A DNA stretch of 55,643 bases, taken from Streptomyces cacaoi (GTDB lineage Bacteria; Actinomycetota; Actinomycetes; Streptomycetales; Streptomycetaceae). This document shows positions 24,749 through 33,711 of the stretch, in pieces (within the stretch, counting starts at the first letter, position 1; every line of letters starts with the position of its first letter). A model generated the notes under the pieces. The model saw only the letters and a program-made list of their open reading frames with translations, searched no databases and was not told the DNA's origin. The stretch is taken from contig NZ_BJMM01000044.1 of NCBI RefSeq assembly GCF_006539165.1, positions 1-55,643 of the forward strand, given 5' to 3'. A program made the position numbers and the translations under genes.

Positions 24749-25756
24749 GTGCAACTCCACGACGTCTGGTTCGTCCTCATCGCCGTCCTGTGGATCGGCT
24801 ACTTCTTCCTGGAGGGCTTCGACTTCGGAGTCGGCGTCCTCACCCGGCTGCTCGCCCGGGACCGGGCCGAGCGGCGGGTGCTCATCAACACCATCGGGCC
24901 CGTCTGGGACGGCAACGAGGTGTGGCTGCTGTCCGCCGGCGGGGCCACCTTCGCGGCCTTCCCCGAGTGGTACGCCACCCTCTTCTCCGGGTTCTACCTG
25001 CCGTTCCTGGTCATCCTGCTGTGCCTGATCGTGCGGGGCGTCGCCTTCGAGTACCGCGCCAAGCGGCCGGAGGAGAGCTGGCAGAACCGCTGGGAGAACG
25101 CGATCTTCTGCACCTCGGTGCTCGTCGCCTTCCTGTGGGGCGTGGTGTTCGGGAACATCGTCCGCGGCGTGCGGATCGACGCGCACATGGAGTACGCCGG
25201 GAACCTCGGTGACCTGTTCAACCCGTACGCGCTGCTCGGCGGGCTCGTCACGCTGACGCTCTTCACCTTCCACGGCGCCGTCTTCACCGCGCTCAAGACG
25301 CTCGGTGACATCCGGCAGCGGGCGCGCCGGATGGCCGGGGTGCTCGGGCTGGTGGCCGGGGTGCTCGCCGCCGGGTTCCTGCTGTGGACCCAGGCGGACC
25401 GGGGCAACACGGCCAGCTGGATCGCGCTCGGCATCGCCGTCGCCGCGCTGGTGGCCGCGCTCGCCGCCAACCTCGCCGGGCGCGAGGGCTGGGCCTTCAC
25501 CTTCTCCGGGGTGACCGTCGTCGCCGCGGTGGCCATGCTCTTCCTCGCGCTCTTCCCCGACGTGATGCCCTCGACGCTGGACGAGAAGTGGAGCCTGACG
25601 GTCACCAACGCCGCCTCCACGCCGTACACGCTGAAGATCATGACCTGGTGCGCGGCCATCGCCACCCCCGTCGTCCTGCTCTACCAGGGCTGGACCTACT
25701 GGGTGTTCCGCAAGCGGATCGGCACCAAGTCGCTGGCCGCCTCCGGCGGTCACTGA
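24749..25756 (+). CDS. cydB: Cytochrome bd oxidase subunit II
   Basis: CydB is the structural partner of CydA in the membrane. The 335-residue protein has eight or nine helices and the family N-terminus with EGFDFGVGVLTRLLARD, then NTIGPVWDGNEVWLL, an invariant CydB block near residue 55. It starts at a GTG preceded by GAGGGAGGGG. It is followed after 85 bp by cydCD, whose start is not overlapped, so the operon is compact but not translationally coupled at this junction. Confidence 0.96.
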   Translation: MQLHDVWFVLIAVLWIGYFFLEGFDFGVGVLTRLLARDRAERRVLINTIGPVWDGNEVWLLSAGGATFAAFPEWYATLFSGFYLPFLVILLCLIVRGVAFEYRAKRPEESWQNRWENAIFCTSVLVAFLWGVVFGNIVRGVRIDAHMEYAGNLGDLFNPYALLGGLVTLTLFTFHGAVFTALKTLGDIRQRARRMAGVLGLVAGVLAAGFLLWTQADRGNTASWIALGIAVAALVAALAANLAGREGWAFTFSGVTVVAAVAMLFLALFPDVMPSTLDEKWSLTVTNAASTPYTLKIMTWCAAIATPVVLLYQGWTYWVFRKRIGTKSLAASGGH

Positions 25757-25841
25757 GCCCGCCGCCCGCCGGCCGTCCCGTCACCACCGTCCCGCTGCCC
25801 CCGCCACCGGCGGCGCCGTACCACCCGAAGGGAGAGCGCGC

Positions 25842-28800
25842 ATGAAGCCCGTCGACCCACGGCTGATGACCTACGCGCGCACCACCCGCGTCTTCCTCGC
25901 CGCGTCCGTGGGGCTCGGTCTGGCCGGTGCCGGGCTGGTCGTCGCGCAGGCGATGCTCATCGCCGACATCGTCGTCGCGGCCTACCGCCACGGGCGGTTC
26001 GACGAGCGGGCCGTGCTGCTGCTCGGCGCCGTCGCGGTGGCGCGGGCCCTGGTGTCCTGGCTGACGGAGCTGGCCGCGCACCGGTGCGGCGCCTCGGTCA
26101 AGTCCCAGCTGCGGCGGCAGCTGCTGGAGCGCGCCACCACGCTGGGGCCCGGCTTCCTCACCACGCAGCGCACCGGTGAGCTGACCACCCTGGCCACCCG
26201 CGGCATCGACGCGCTCGACGACTACTTCGCGCGCTATCTGCCGCAGCTCGGGCTCGCCGTCGTCGTCCCCGTGGCGGTGCTCGCCCGGATCGTCACCGCC
26301 GACTGGGTCTCGGCCGCGATCATCGTGGTGACGCTGCCGCTGATCCCGCTGTTCATGGCGCTCATCGGCTGGGCCACCCGGTCGAGGATGGACCGCCAGT
26401 GGCGGCTGCTGGGGCGGCTCGCCGGGCACTTCCTCGACGTCGTCGCCGGGCTGCCGACCCTCAAGGTGTTCGGCCGGGCCAAGGCGCAGGCGGAGAACAT
26501 CCGGGCCATCACGGCGGACTACCGGCGCGCCACCCTGCGCACCCTGCGGCTCGCGTTCCTCTCCTCGTTCGCGCTGGAACTGCTCGCGACGATCTCCGTG
26601 GCGATCGTCGCCGTCGCCATCGGCACCCGGCTCGTACGCGGTGAACTCGACCTCCACACCGGGCTGATGGTGCTCGTCCTCGCGCCGGAGGCATACCTTC
26701 CGCTGCGCCAGGTCGGCACCCACTACCACGCCGCGGCCGAGGGGCTGTCCGCCGCCGAGGAGGTCTTCGCCGTCCTGGAGACCCCACTGAACGGGCCGGG
26801 GCCGGACGGCGGACGGCCCGTGCCCGAGCTGCGGCGCGCGGCGATCCGGCTCGACGGGGTCGCCGTGCGGCACGCGGGCCGGACGGCGGACTCGCTGCCC
26901 GCCACCGATCTCGTGCTGCGCCCCGGCACCACCGTCGCGCTCACCGGGCCGTCCGGCGGCGGAAAGACGACGCTGCTGTCCGTCCTCCTCGGCTTCACCC
27001 GGCCCACCCGCGGCCGGGTCCTCGTCGGCGGCATCCCGCTGGAGACCCTCGGCCTCGCCCGCTGGCACGAGCAGATCGCCTGGGTGCCCCAGCACCCCTA
27101 TCTGTTCGCCGGCACCGTCGCCGACAACGTCCGGCTCGCCCGGCCGGACGCCGACGACGCGGCCGTCGCCCGGGCGCTCGCGGACGCCGCCGCGCCCGAC
27201 TTGGAGCCCGGGCGGGTGCTCGGGGAAGGCGGCGCCGGGCTGTCCGCCGGGCAGCGCCGCCGGGTCGCGCTCGCTCGTGCCTTCCTCGCCGACCGTCCGC
27301 TGCTGCTGCTCGACGAACCGACGGCCGCGCTGGACGGGGCCACCGAGGCCGAGGTCGCCTCCGCCGTCCGCAGGCTCGCCGCCGGACGCACGGTGCTCCT
27401 CGTCAGCCACCGCCCTGCCCTGCTGGAGGCCGCCGACGAGATCCTGACCCTCGACGGCCCGGCCTCCGCGCCGGGTTCCGCTTCCGCACCGGGTTCCGCC
27501 TCCGTGCCGGGTTCCGCGCCTGTGTCGGGTTCCGTGCCTGCGCCGGGTTCCGCGCCTGCGTCGGGCTCCGCCTCCGTTTCCGTTGCTGCTGCCGCGGTGC
27601 CGGGCCGGGAGGTGTCCGGCTCCGCGGCCGAGAGCGCCGGGGAGGCCGGGGACGCCGGAGACGCGGGGGATGCCGGGGGCGCCGCTTCCGCCGCCGGGGG
27701 TGCCGTGCCCGCGTCTTCCGGTGCTTCCGGTGTTTCCGGTGTTTCCGGTGCCGAGGTGACGGGCCGCCCGGCCGGTGCCGGTGCCGGTTCCGGAGAGGGG
27801 ATGCGGCGGGGGCTGCGCCGGGGTGGGGCCGGGCGCGGACCGTTGGTCCGGGTGCGGGCCGAAGCGCGCGGGCTGCGGCGGAAGTTCTCGCTCGCGCTGG
27901 CGCTCGGTGCGCTCGCCCTTCTCAGCGCCGTCGGTCTGATGGCCACCTCGGGCTGGCTGATCTCGCGGGCGGCACAGCAGCCGCCGATCCTGTATCTGAT
28001 GGTGGCCGTCACCGCGACCCGCGCGTTCGGTATCGGCCGCGCCGTCTTCCGGTACGCCGAGCGCCTCGTCTCGCACGATGTCGCGCTGCGGGTGCTGGCC
28101 GGTCTGCGGGTGTCGGTGTACCGGCGGCTGGAGCGGCTGGCGCCCGCCGGGCTGGGGCGTACCCGGCGCGGGGATCTGCTCACCCGGCTCGTCGCCGACG
28201 TCGACGCGTTGCAGGATCTGTTCCTGCGCTGGCTGATGCCGGTGGCCGTCGCGGCGACCGTGGGCCTCGCCGCCGTCGCCTTCACCGCGTGGCTGCTGCC
28301 GCTCGCCGGGGCGGCGCTGGCGCTGGGCCTCGTCGTCGCCGGGGTCCTTGTGCCGGTGCTCACCGGGCGGCTCTCCCGGCGCACCGAGCGGCGGCTGGCG
28401 CCCGCTCGCTCCCGGCTCGCCGTCCGCACCGTCGATCTGCTCGCCGGCACCGCGAGCGGTGAACTCCCGGTCACCGGCGCCCTGGAGAGCCGTCGGCGGC
28501 AGGTCGCCGAGGCGGACGCCGAGCTGACCCGGATCGCCGGGCGGTCGGCCGCGCGCACCGCGCTCGCCGCCGGCCTGGGCACGCTCGCCTCCGGGCTCAC
28601 GGTCACCGCCGCCGCCTGGCTCGGTGCGCGGGCCACGGTCGACGGGGTGCTGGACGGGCTGCTGCTGGCCACCGTCGTGCTCACCCCGCTGGCCACGTTC
28701 GAGGCCGTCACGCCGCTGCCGCAGGCCGTGCAGTTCCGGCAGCGGGTGCGGGGCGCGGCCGAGCGGGTGTACGAGGTGCTGGACGCGCCGGTGCCGGTGA

Positions 28801-29681
28801 CCGAGCCGGAGGAGCCCCGTCCGCTGCCCTCCGACGCGCCGTTCCCGCTGCGGCTCAGCGGGCTCACCGTGCGGTACCCGGACGCGGACCCGGCCGCGCC
28901 GCCGGCCCTGCGCGACCTCGATCTGGAGCTGGTCCCCGGCCGCCGGGTCGCGGTCGTCGGCGCCTCGGGATCCGGCAAGACGACGCTCGCCCACGCGATG
29001 CTGCGGTTCCTGGACCCGGATCCGGCCTCCGGCGGTTCCGGCTCCTACACCCTCGCCGGCGCGCCGGCGGCCGGTGCCGACCCGGACGAGGTGCGCCGGT
29101 ACGTCGGGCTCTGCGCCCAGGACGCCCACCTGTTCGACAGCTCCCTGCGGGAGAATCTGCGGCTGGCCCGGCCGGACACCGACGAGGCCGGGCTGTGGTC
29201 CGCGCTCGCCGCGGCCCGGCTGGACACCTGGGTGGCCGGGCTGCCGGACGGGCTCGACACCATGGTCGGCGAGCACGGAGCCCGGCTGTCGGGGGGACAG
29301 CGCCAGCGGCTCGCCCTCGCCCGGGCCCTGCTCGCCGACTTCCCCGTCCTCGTCCTGGACGAGCCCGCCGAACATCTCGACCTGCCGACCGCCGACGCGC
29401 TGTCCACCGACCTCCTCGCCGCGACCGAGGGACGCACCACCGTGCTCATCACCCACCGGCTCCAGGGGCTGGACGCGGTGGACGAGGTGATCGTGCTGGA
29501 CGGCGGGCGCGTCGTCGAACGCGGTGCCTGGGGTGAACTCGTCGCGGCCGACGGCCCGTTCGCCGCGCTGCTCGCCCGGGAACGCGAGACCGGCCACCAC
29601 GGGCAGGGCGACTTCGGCCCCGCGCTGCCCGCGTCCGCCGCGCTCCCGGGCCCGGCCACCGCGGCCCCGGCCCGGGCCTGA
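25842..29681 (+). CDS. cydCD: Fused CydD-CydC ABC transporter for cytochrome bd assembly
   Basis: One 1279-residue polypeptide carries both halves of the heterodimeric thiol exporter. The CydD half has a membrane domain (~1-320), Walker A GPSGGGKT (369-376), LSAGQ (467) and Walker B around LLLLDEP (Asp491). A low-complexity linker follows (~540-650) with PGSAS/PGSAP repeats and DAGDAG repeats. The CydC half has a membrane domain (~660-930), Walker A GASGSGKT (1040-1047), LSGGQ (1149) and Walker B VLVLDEP (Asp1173). CydDC exports cysteine/glutathione or haem-related cargo needed to mature cytochrome bd. The ATG at 25842 follows GAAGGGAGAG. Confidence 0.96.
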   Translation: MKPVDPRLMTYARTTRVFLAASVGLGLAGAGLVVAQAMLIADIVVAAYRHGRFDERAVLLLGAVAVARALVSWLTELAAHRCGASVKSQLRRQLLERATTLGPGFLTTQRTGELTTLATRGIDALDDYFARYLPQLGLAVVVPVAVLARIVTADWVSAAIIVVTLPLIPLFMALIGWATRSRMDRQWRLLGRLAGHFLDVVAGLPTLKVFGRAKAQAENIRAITADYRRATLRTLRLAFLSSFALELLATISVAIVAVAIGTRLVRGELDLHTGLMVLVLAPEAYLPLRQVGTHYHAAAEGLSAAEEVFAVLETPLNGPGPDGGRPVPELRRAAIRLDGVAVRHAGRTADSLPATDLVLRPGTTVALTGPSGGGKTTLLSVLLGFTRPTRGRVLVGGIPLETLGLARWHEQIAWVPQHPYLFAGTVADNVRLARPDADDAAVARALADAAAPDLEPGRVLGEGGAGLSAGQRRRVALARAFLADRPLLLLDEPTAALDGATEAEVASAVRRLAAGRTVLLVSHRPALLEAADEILTLDGPASAPGSASAPGSASVPGSAPVSGSVPAPGSAPASGSASVSVAAAAVPGREVSGSAAESAGEAGDAGDAGDAGGAASAAGGAVPASSGASGVSGVSGAEVTGRPAGAGAGSGEGMRRGLRRGGAGRGPLVRVRAEARGLRRKFSLALALGALALLSAVGLMATSGWLISRAAQQPPILYLMVAVTATRAFGIGRAVFRYAERLVSHDVALRVLAGLRVSVYRRLERLAPAGLGRTRRGDLLTRLVADVDALQDLFLRWLMPVAVAATVGLAAVAFTAWLLPLAGAALALGLVVAGVLVPVLTGRLSRRTERRLAPARSRLAVRTVDLLAGTASGELPVTGALESRRRQVAEADAELTRIAGRSAARTALAAGLGTLASGLTVTAAAWLGARATVDGVLDGLLLATVVLTPLATFEAVTPLPQAVQFRQRVRGAAERVYEVLDAPVPVTEPEEPRPLPSDAPFPLRLSGLTVRYPDADPAAPPALRDLDLELVPGRRVAVVGASGSGKTTLAHAMLRFLDPDPASGGSGSYTLAGAPAAGADPDEVRRYVGLCAQDAHLFDSSLRENLRLARPDTDEAGLWSALAAARLDTWVAGLPDGLDTMVGEHGARLSGGQRQRLALARALLADFPVLVLDEPAEHLDLPTADALSTDLLAATEGRTTVLITHRLQGLDAVDEVIVLDGGRVVERGAWGELVAADGPFAALLARERETGHHGQGDFGPALPASAALPGPATAAPARA

Positions 29682-29715
29682 GCCCGGACCTGAGCCTTCG
29701 ACCGGGTCAGAGCCT

Positions 29716-29775
29716 TCGCCCGAGCCCGAGCCCGAGCCCGAGCCCGGGCCAGAGCCCTAGCCCTAGCCCTAGCCC
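29716..29775. repeat. Hexanucleotide repeat between convergent genes
   Basis: Repeated CGAGCC/CCGAGC hexamers (29721-29746) are followed by three CCCTAG hexamers (29756-29775). The array lies between the convergent cydCD and HAD phosphatase genes and contains several in-frame CTAG-type stops. No terminator hairpin is evident here. Confidence 0.7.
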
Positions 29776-29783
29776 GGCCGGGA

Positions 29784-30713
29784 TCAGCCGGGCAGGAAGG
29801 TCTCGATGACGGTGGCCACGCCGTCCTCCTCGTTGGTGAGGGTGCGGCCGGTGGTCGCCAGCAGGACCTCCGGGTGGGCGTTGGCCATGGCGTACGAGCG
29901 GCCCGCCCAGGCCAGCATCGCCAGGTCGTTGGGCATGTCGCCGAACGCCACGACCTCCTCGGCGGTGATGCCGCGCTCCGCGCAGGCCCGCGCCAGGGTG
30001 CTGGCCTTGCTGACGCCGCGCCCGGATATCTCCAGCAGCGCGCTGTGGCTGGACCGGGTGAACTCGCCGTGCGCCCCGCCGACCTTCCGGCCGAGCGCCA
30101 GGAACTCGTCCGGGTCCCGGGTGGGGTGGTGTGCCAGCAGCTTGAGGACGGGCTGGGCGTAGGCGGGGTCCGTGGCGTCGGTCAGCAGCACATCGGCCGG
30201 GGCGAACGAGGCGCCCGGGTCGAGCGGGAAGGAGGGGTACTCGGGCTCGTAGTGGATGCCCCCGGTGCGTTCGACGGCGAAGCTCACCCCGGGTGCCGCG
30301 GCGCGCAGCGCGTGCACGATCTCCAGCGCGTCCCGCCGCTCCAGCGGCCGGGTCTCGACGATGCGGTGCCGGCCGGAGCCGCTGCTGTGCAGATCGACGA
30401 CGGCGGCGCCGTTGGCGCAGATCGCCAGCCCGTGGCCGTGCACATGGTCGCTGACGACGCCCATCCAGCGGGCGGGGCGCCCGGTGACGAAGAACACCTC
30501 GATGCCGGCCGCCTCGGCGGCGGCCAGGGCGCTGATGGTGCGCGCGGAGACGCTCTTGTCGTCGCGCAGCAGGGTGCCGTCGAGGTCGGTCGCGATCAGC
30601 CGGGGACGCGCGGCGGCCGGGCCGGTGGGGACGGCCGTGCCGGTGGGGACGGTGGCGGTGCCGGCGGGGGTGGTGCGAGCGGTGGGTTCAGACGGATGAG
30701 TCACAGGCACCAT
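29784..30713 (-). CDS. Cof-type HAD-superfamily phosphatase
   Basis: HAD motifs of the Cof/SupH (type IIB) branch are clear: ATDLDGTLL near residue 42, VFFVTGRP (motif II), K of GVSKASTLARA (motif III) and AFGDMPNDLAML (motif IV). The large cap between motifs II and III defines the IIB class, which dephosphorylates sugar phosphates, pyridoxal phosphate or FMN. The first ~35 residues are Thr/Pro/Ala-rich. The ATG at 30713 gives 309 residues; GTGs at 30710 and 30704 are equally possible because GGGAAG sits next to the ATG. Confidence 0.9.
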   Translation of the reverse strand: MVPVTHPSEPTARTTPAGTATVPTGTAVPTGPAAARPRLIATDLDGTLLRDDKSVSARTISALAAAEAAGIEVFFVTGRPARWMGVVSDHVHGHGLAICANGAAVVDLHSSGSGRHRIVETRPLERRDALEIVHALRAAAPGVSFAVERTGGIHYEPEYPSFPLDPGASFAPADVLLTDATDPAYAQPVLKLLAHHPTRDPDEFLALGRKVGGAHGEFTRSSHSALLEISGRGVSKASTLARACAERGITAEEVVAFGDMPNDLAMLAWAGRSYAMANAHPEVLLATTGRTLTNEEDGVATVIETFLPG

Positions 30714-31117
30714 CTTCCCGCATATGCCTGAACAGGCGTGCGAGATCGGGGGCGGGGCCGGGGGCAGCCGAAGCACGGACGGCGCACGAGGGAGTACCCC
30801 GGGTGCACGGCCGGTGCTGCCGACGGGTGCTCCGGGGTGCTGTTGGTGCTGCCGGTGCTGTCGGTGCTGTCGGTGCTGTCGGTTGGCCGGTGTGGCCGGT
30901 GTGGCCGGTGCAGTCGGTGCCGTCGGTGTGGCCCGCCGTGCTGTCGGTACGGCCCGTGCTGTCGGTAGTACGGCCCGTGCGGTCGGGGTGTTCTCGGACG
31001 GGGGTTCGGGTCCGCGGCCGTGGGGACTCGGGGGGAAATGGGGAGAAGCGGGACAATCGGAGGTGCGGGCGGGGGTGCAGGTACGGGGGTGCTCCGAGGC
31101 AGGAAGGGAGCGGATCG
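30714..31117. other. Divergent intergenic region, HAD phosphatase / htpX
   Basis: No gene is supported in these 404 bp. Most is low complexity: a 9-bp array (30836-30933) followed by degenerate copies to about 30980. The promoter of htpX presumably lies in 30980-31105 and that of the phosphatase in 30720-30800. Confidence 0.5.
30836..30933. repeat. 9-bp tandem array, about 11 units
   Basis: Units GGTGCTGTT, GGTGCTGCC and GGTGCTGTC (x3) are followed by one 8-bp unit, then GGTGTGGCC, GGTGTGGCC, GGTGCAGTC, GGTGCCGTC and GGTGTGGCC. All share a GGTG start with 9-bp spacing. The location is an intergenic region upstream of htpX. Confidence 0.8.
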
Positions 31118-32035
31118 ATGGCCGGCCGGCATACGCGCTACGTCCCCGACCGGGGGCTGACCACGCGCATGGTCACCACGATGTTCTTCATCGGACTGCT
31201 CTACGTCGTCTTCGTCGGCGTCCTGGTGGCGCTCCTGGGCAAGGCGTGGCCGATCGTGCTGGTCGTCGCGGGCGGGATGTTCGTCGCGCAGTTCTGGTTC
31301 AGCGACCGGATCGCGGCCTTCAGCATGGGCGCGCGGGAGGTCTCCCCGCAGCAGGCGCCCGAGCTGCACGGGGCCGTCGACCGGCTGTGCGCGCTGGCGG
31401 ACATGCCCAAGCCGAAGGTGGCGATCGCGGACAGCGACGTCCCCAACGCGTTCGCCACCGGGCGCAACCAGCAGAACTCCATGGTGTGCGCGACGACGGG
31501 ACTGCTGCGGCGGCTGGAGACGGACGAGCTGGAGGGCGTGCTCTCGCACGAGCTGTCCCATGTGGCCCACCGTGACGTGGCGGTCATGACGATCGCGTCG
31601 TTCCTCGGCGTGCTGGCCGGAATCATGACCAGGGTCGCGCTGTGGGGCGGCATCGGGCGCTCGGTGGGACGCAACGACAACAACGGGGCGGGACTGCTGC
31701 TGATGCTGATTCCGCTGGTCAGCGCGCTCGTCTACGTCATCAGCTTTCTGCTGACCCGGCTGCTGTCCCGGTACCGGGAGCTGTCCGCCGACCGGGCCGG
31801 CGCCCTGCTGACGGGCCGCCCGTCCACGCTCGCCTCCGCGCTGACGAAGATCAGCGGGGACATGGCCCGGATCCCCACCCGGGATCTGCGCCAGGCCGAG
31901 CCGTACAACGCGTTCTTCTTCGTCCCGGCGCTCTCCGGGGAGAGCCTCGCGGGGCTGCTGTCCTCGCACCCGCCGCTCCAGAAGCGCCTGGACCAGCTCG
32001 GCCGGATCTCCGGGCAGCTCGGGCAGCAGGGCTGA
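31118..32035 (+). CDS. htpX: Membrane zinc metalloprotease HtpX
   Basis: HtpX degrades misfolded membrane proteins. The 305-residue protein has two N-terminal transmembrane helices (~20-60), the M48 metal site H144-E-L-S-H148, another helical pair (~165-215) and the third zinc ligand region RYRELSADRAGALL. It ends with a Gln/Gly tail. The ATG at 31118 follows GGAAGGGAG. pspAB lies 67 bp downstream on the same strand. In actinobacteria htpX and pspAB are frequently paired, linking HtpX to phage-shock-type membrane stress. A PspA gene is not present here. Confidence 0.93.
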   Translation: MAGRHTRYVPDRGLTTRMVTTMFFIGLLYVVFVGVLVALLGKAWPIVLVVAGGMFVAQFWFSDRIAAFSMGAREVSPQQAPELHGAVDRLCALADMPKPKVAIADSDVPNAFATGRNQQNSMVCATTGLLRRLETDELEGVLSHELSHVAHRDVAVMTIASFLGVLAGIMTRVALWGGIGRSVGRNDNNGAGLLLMLIPLVSALVYVISFLLTRLLSRYRELSADRAGALLTGRPSTLASALTKISGDMARIPTRDLRQAEPYNAFFFVPALSGESLAGLLSSHPPLQKRLDQLGRISGQLGQQG

Positions 32036-32102
32036 GCACCCGGGGACGGTGTGACGGCGCCGGGCCGGTGATCCGGCGGCCACCGACGACGAGGGGATGA
32101 CC

Positions 32103-32825
32103 GTGGGTTTCCTGGACACGCTGCTCGGCCGCAGCAAGCCGAAGCGGCCGGACCTCGACCAGCTGTTCGCGCTGCCGTCGGCCGCGGTCACGCTGGAGGC
32201 GGGCGCGGCGTTCGTGCCCACCGGGGTGGGCGCCGTGTGCTTCGCCAGCGTCGAGGGCGGCGCCTTCGAACGGCTCCGGCAGGAGGTGCGGGCGCTGCTG
32301 GACGCGGACACCGAGCGCGGCGGCATCCCCGTCGAGTTCGGGCGGGACGACTACGGCTACACCTGGCTGACCGCACGGCACGGCCCGCACGAGGTGGCGG
32401 AGCTGGTCAGCGATCTGCACGCGGTGAACACGCTGCTCGTGGAGGGCGGCTTCGGGCCCCAACTGCTGTGCTCGCTGGTGGACTTCGCGCAGCGGGACAC
32501 GTCCGGGCCGGGGGGACGGCCCGGGGACGCGGGCGGTTCCGACGCCTCCGGCGGTTCCGGGGAGGCCGGGGCCTCCGGCGGCTCCGGGGGTTCCGGCGGT
32601 TCCGGCAGCTCCGGGGGCTCCGGCGAGGACGGGCGGGCGCGGTCGCTCGCGTTGATCTACCTCTACAAGCGGGGCACGTTCTATCCGTTCGCCCCGCTGC
32701 CCGGGGGCGGCGAGAAGCGGGACAACGGGCTGGAGCTCCAGGTGCGGGCCCTACTCGCGGACGATCTGCCCATCGAGCAGGACCTCTCCCGCTGGTTCCC
32801 GGTCTGGGGCGCACCCGGGCTGTGA
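32103..32825 (+). CDS. pspAB: PspA-associated protein PspAB
   Basis: The protein starts GFLDTLLGRSKPKRPDLDQL, typical of PspAB, and has no transmembrane helix. A Gly/Ser-rich low-complexity insert (~135-180) splits the domain before IYLYKRGTFYPFAPLPG and a C-terminal W-F-P-V-W-G segment. PspAB belongs to actinobacterial PspA networks with HtpX; its biochemical role is unclear. The GTG at 32103 (240 residues) has GAGGGG 6 nt before it, whereas ATG 32097 directly abuts that site, so GTG is preferred. Confidence 0.88.
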   Translation: MGFLDTLLGRSKPKRPDLDQLFALPSAAVTLEAGAAFVPTGVGAVCFASVEGGAFERLRQEVRALLDADTERGGIPVEFGRDDYGYTWLTARHGPHEVAELVSDLHAVNTLLVEGGFGPQLLCSLVDFAQRDTSGPGGRPGDAGGSDASGGSGEAGASGGSGGSGGSGSSGGSGEDGRARSLALIYLYKRGTFYPFAPLPGGGEKRDNGLELQVRALLADDLPIEQDLSRWFPVWGAPGL

Positions 32826-32879
32826 CGCCGCCGACGGAACGGGCCCCGGCAGATGACGGACGGTCCGGCTCCCCGCGGG

Positions 32880-33455
32880 TCAGCCGGCGGTGAAGCGCAC
32901 GTCCCGGGCGAACGGCACGATCTCGATCTCGTCCCCGAGCGCCCACTCGGCGGCCCGCGCCGCCATCGCCGCGGGCACGACGCCGCTGATGTCCTCGGCC
33001 GCCGGCACGTCGTAGGTGGCGTGCGCGTCGTGCGGCAGGACGACGCGGTAGCCCAGCCGCAGCGCGGTGCGTGCCGTCGCGCTCACACACATCTCCGACA
33101 GCACGCCGCAGACCGCGAGGGCCCGGACGCCCGCCGCGTCCAGCCGCTCGCGCAGATCCGTCTCCTCGAAGCCGTCGTCCACGGTCTTGCGCAGCACGTA
33201 CTCGCCCTCGGCGGGCGGCAGATGCAGCCGCCACCCCGGGGTGCCGGGCTCGTCGGGCGCGCCCGGCTCCCCGTCGTTCTGCAACTGGACGACGAGCGCC
33301 CCCGCCCGGTGGGCCCGCTCCCGCAGAAGGGCGGTGTTCTCCCGTATCCGCCGGGCGTCCGGCACCGCCTCGGCGCCGGAGACGAAGGCGGTCTGCACAT
33401 CGACGACGACGAGCGCCTGCACCGGCGCCGTCCCCTCCCTGGTGTCCTCGGTCAT
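32880..33455 (-). CDS. Isochorismatase-family cysteine hydrolase
   Basis: This 191-residue alpha/beta hydrolase carries the catalytic triad of the family: Asp19 in VVVDVQ, Lys90 in VLRKTVDDGF, and Cys123 in CGVLSEMCVSATA. Members hydrolyse nicotinamide, isochorismate, N-carbamoyl compounds or related amides. No metal-binding His-rich loop characteristic of nicotinamidase PncA is obvious, so the substrate is open. The ATG at 33455 removes a long unlikely extension. The gene is divergent from the SLOG-fold gene (256 bp apart). Confidence 0.9.
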   Translation of the reverse strand: MTEDTREGTAPVQALVVVDVQTAFVSGAEAVPDARRIRENTALLRERAHRAGALVVQLQNDGEPGAPDEPGTPGWRLHLPPAEGEYVLRKTVDDGFEETDLRERLDAAGVRALAVCGVLSEMCVSATARTALRLGYRVVLPHDAHATYDVPAAEDISGVVPAAMAARAAEWALGDEIEIVPFARDVRFTAG

Positions 33456-33711
33456 ACGGAAGATGATGTCGGGCGCCGCCGGGCGCCGTGCCGGTGACCC
33501 GGGGCGCGGGTGCGGTCCCGTGGACGGGCGGAGCGCGCGTGAGCGGGGTGGCGCGCGGGAAGGGTGTCCGGTGGCGGGGCGCACGGGTGCGACCCACGCC
33601 GACCAGGGAGGCAGCAGGGCGCGCCCGGGCCGTGGGGACACACGGCGGCACCGGGCAGACACGGGCGGGGCGCGCCGGGACGCTCCGAGGCGATGCACAC
33701 CAGAGGTGATC

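Noticed and set aside
25638..29600. Very long open frame antisense to cydCD
   Set aside because: It is the predictable GC-bias shadow of a highly coding-biased gene, has low-complexity Gly/Arg/Pro/Glu composition, and no ribosome site or domain.
30836..30933. CRISPR array
   Set aside because: Units are 9 bp with no spacers and no cas genes; this is a short tandem repeat.
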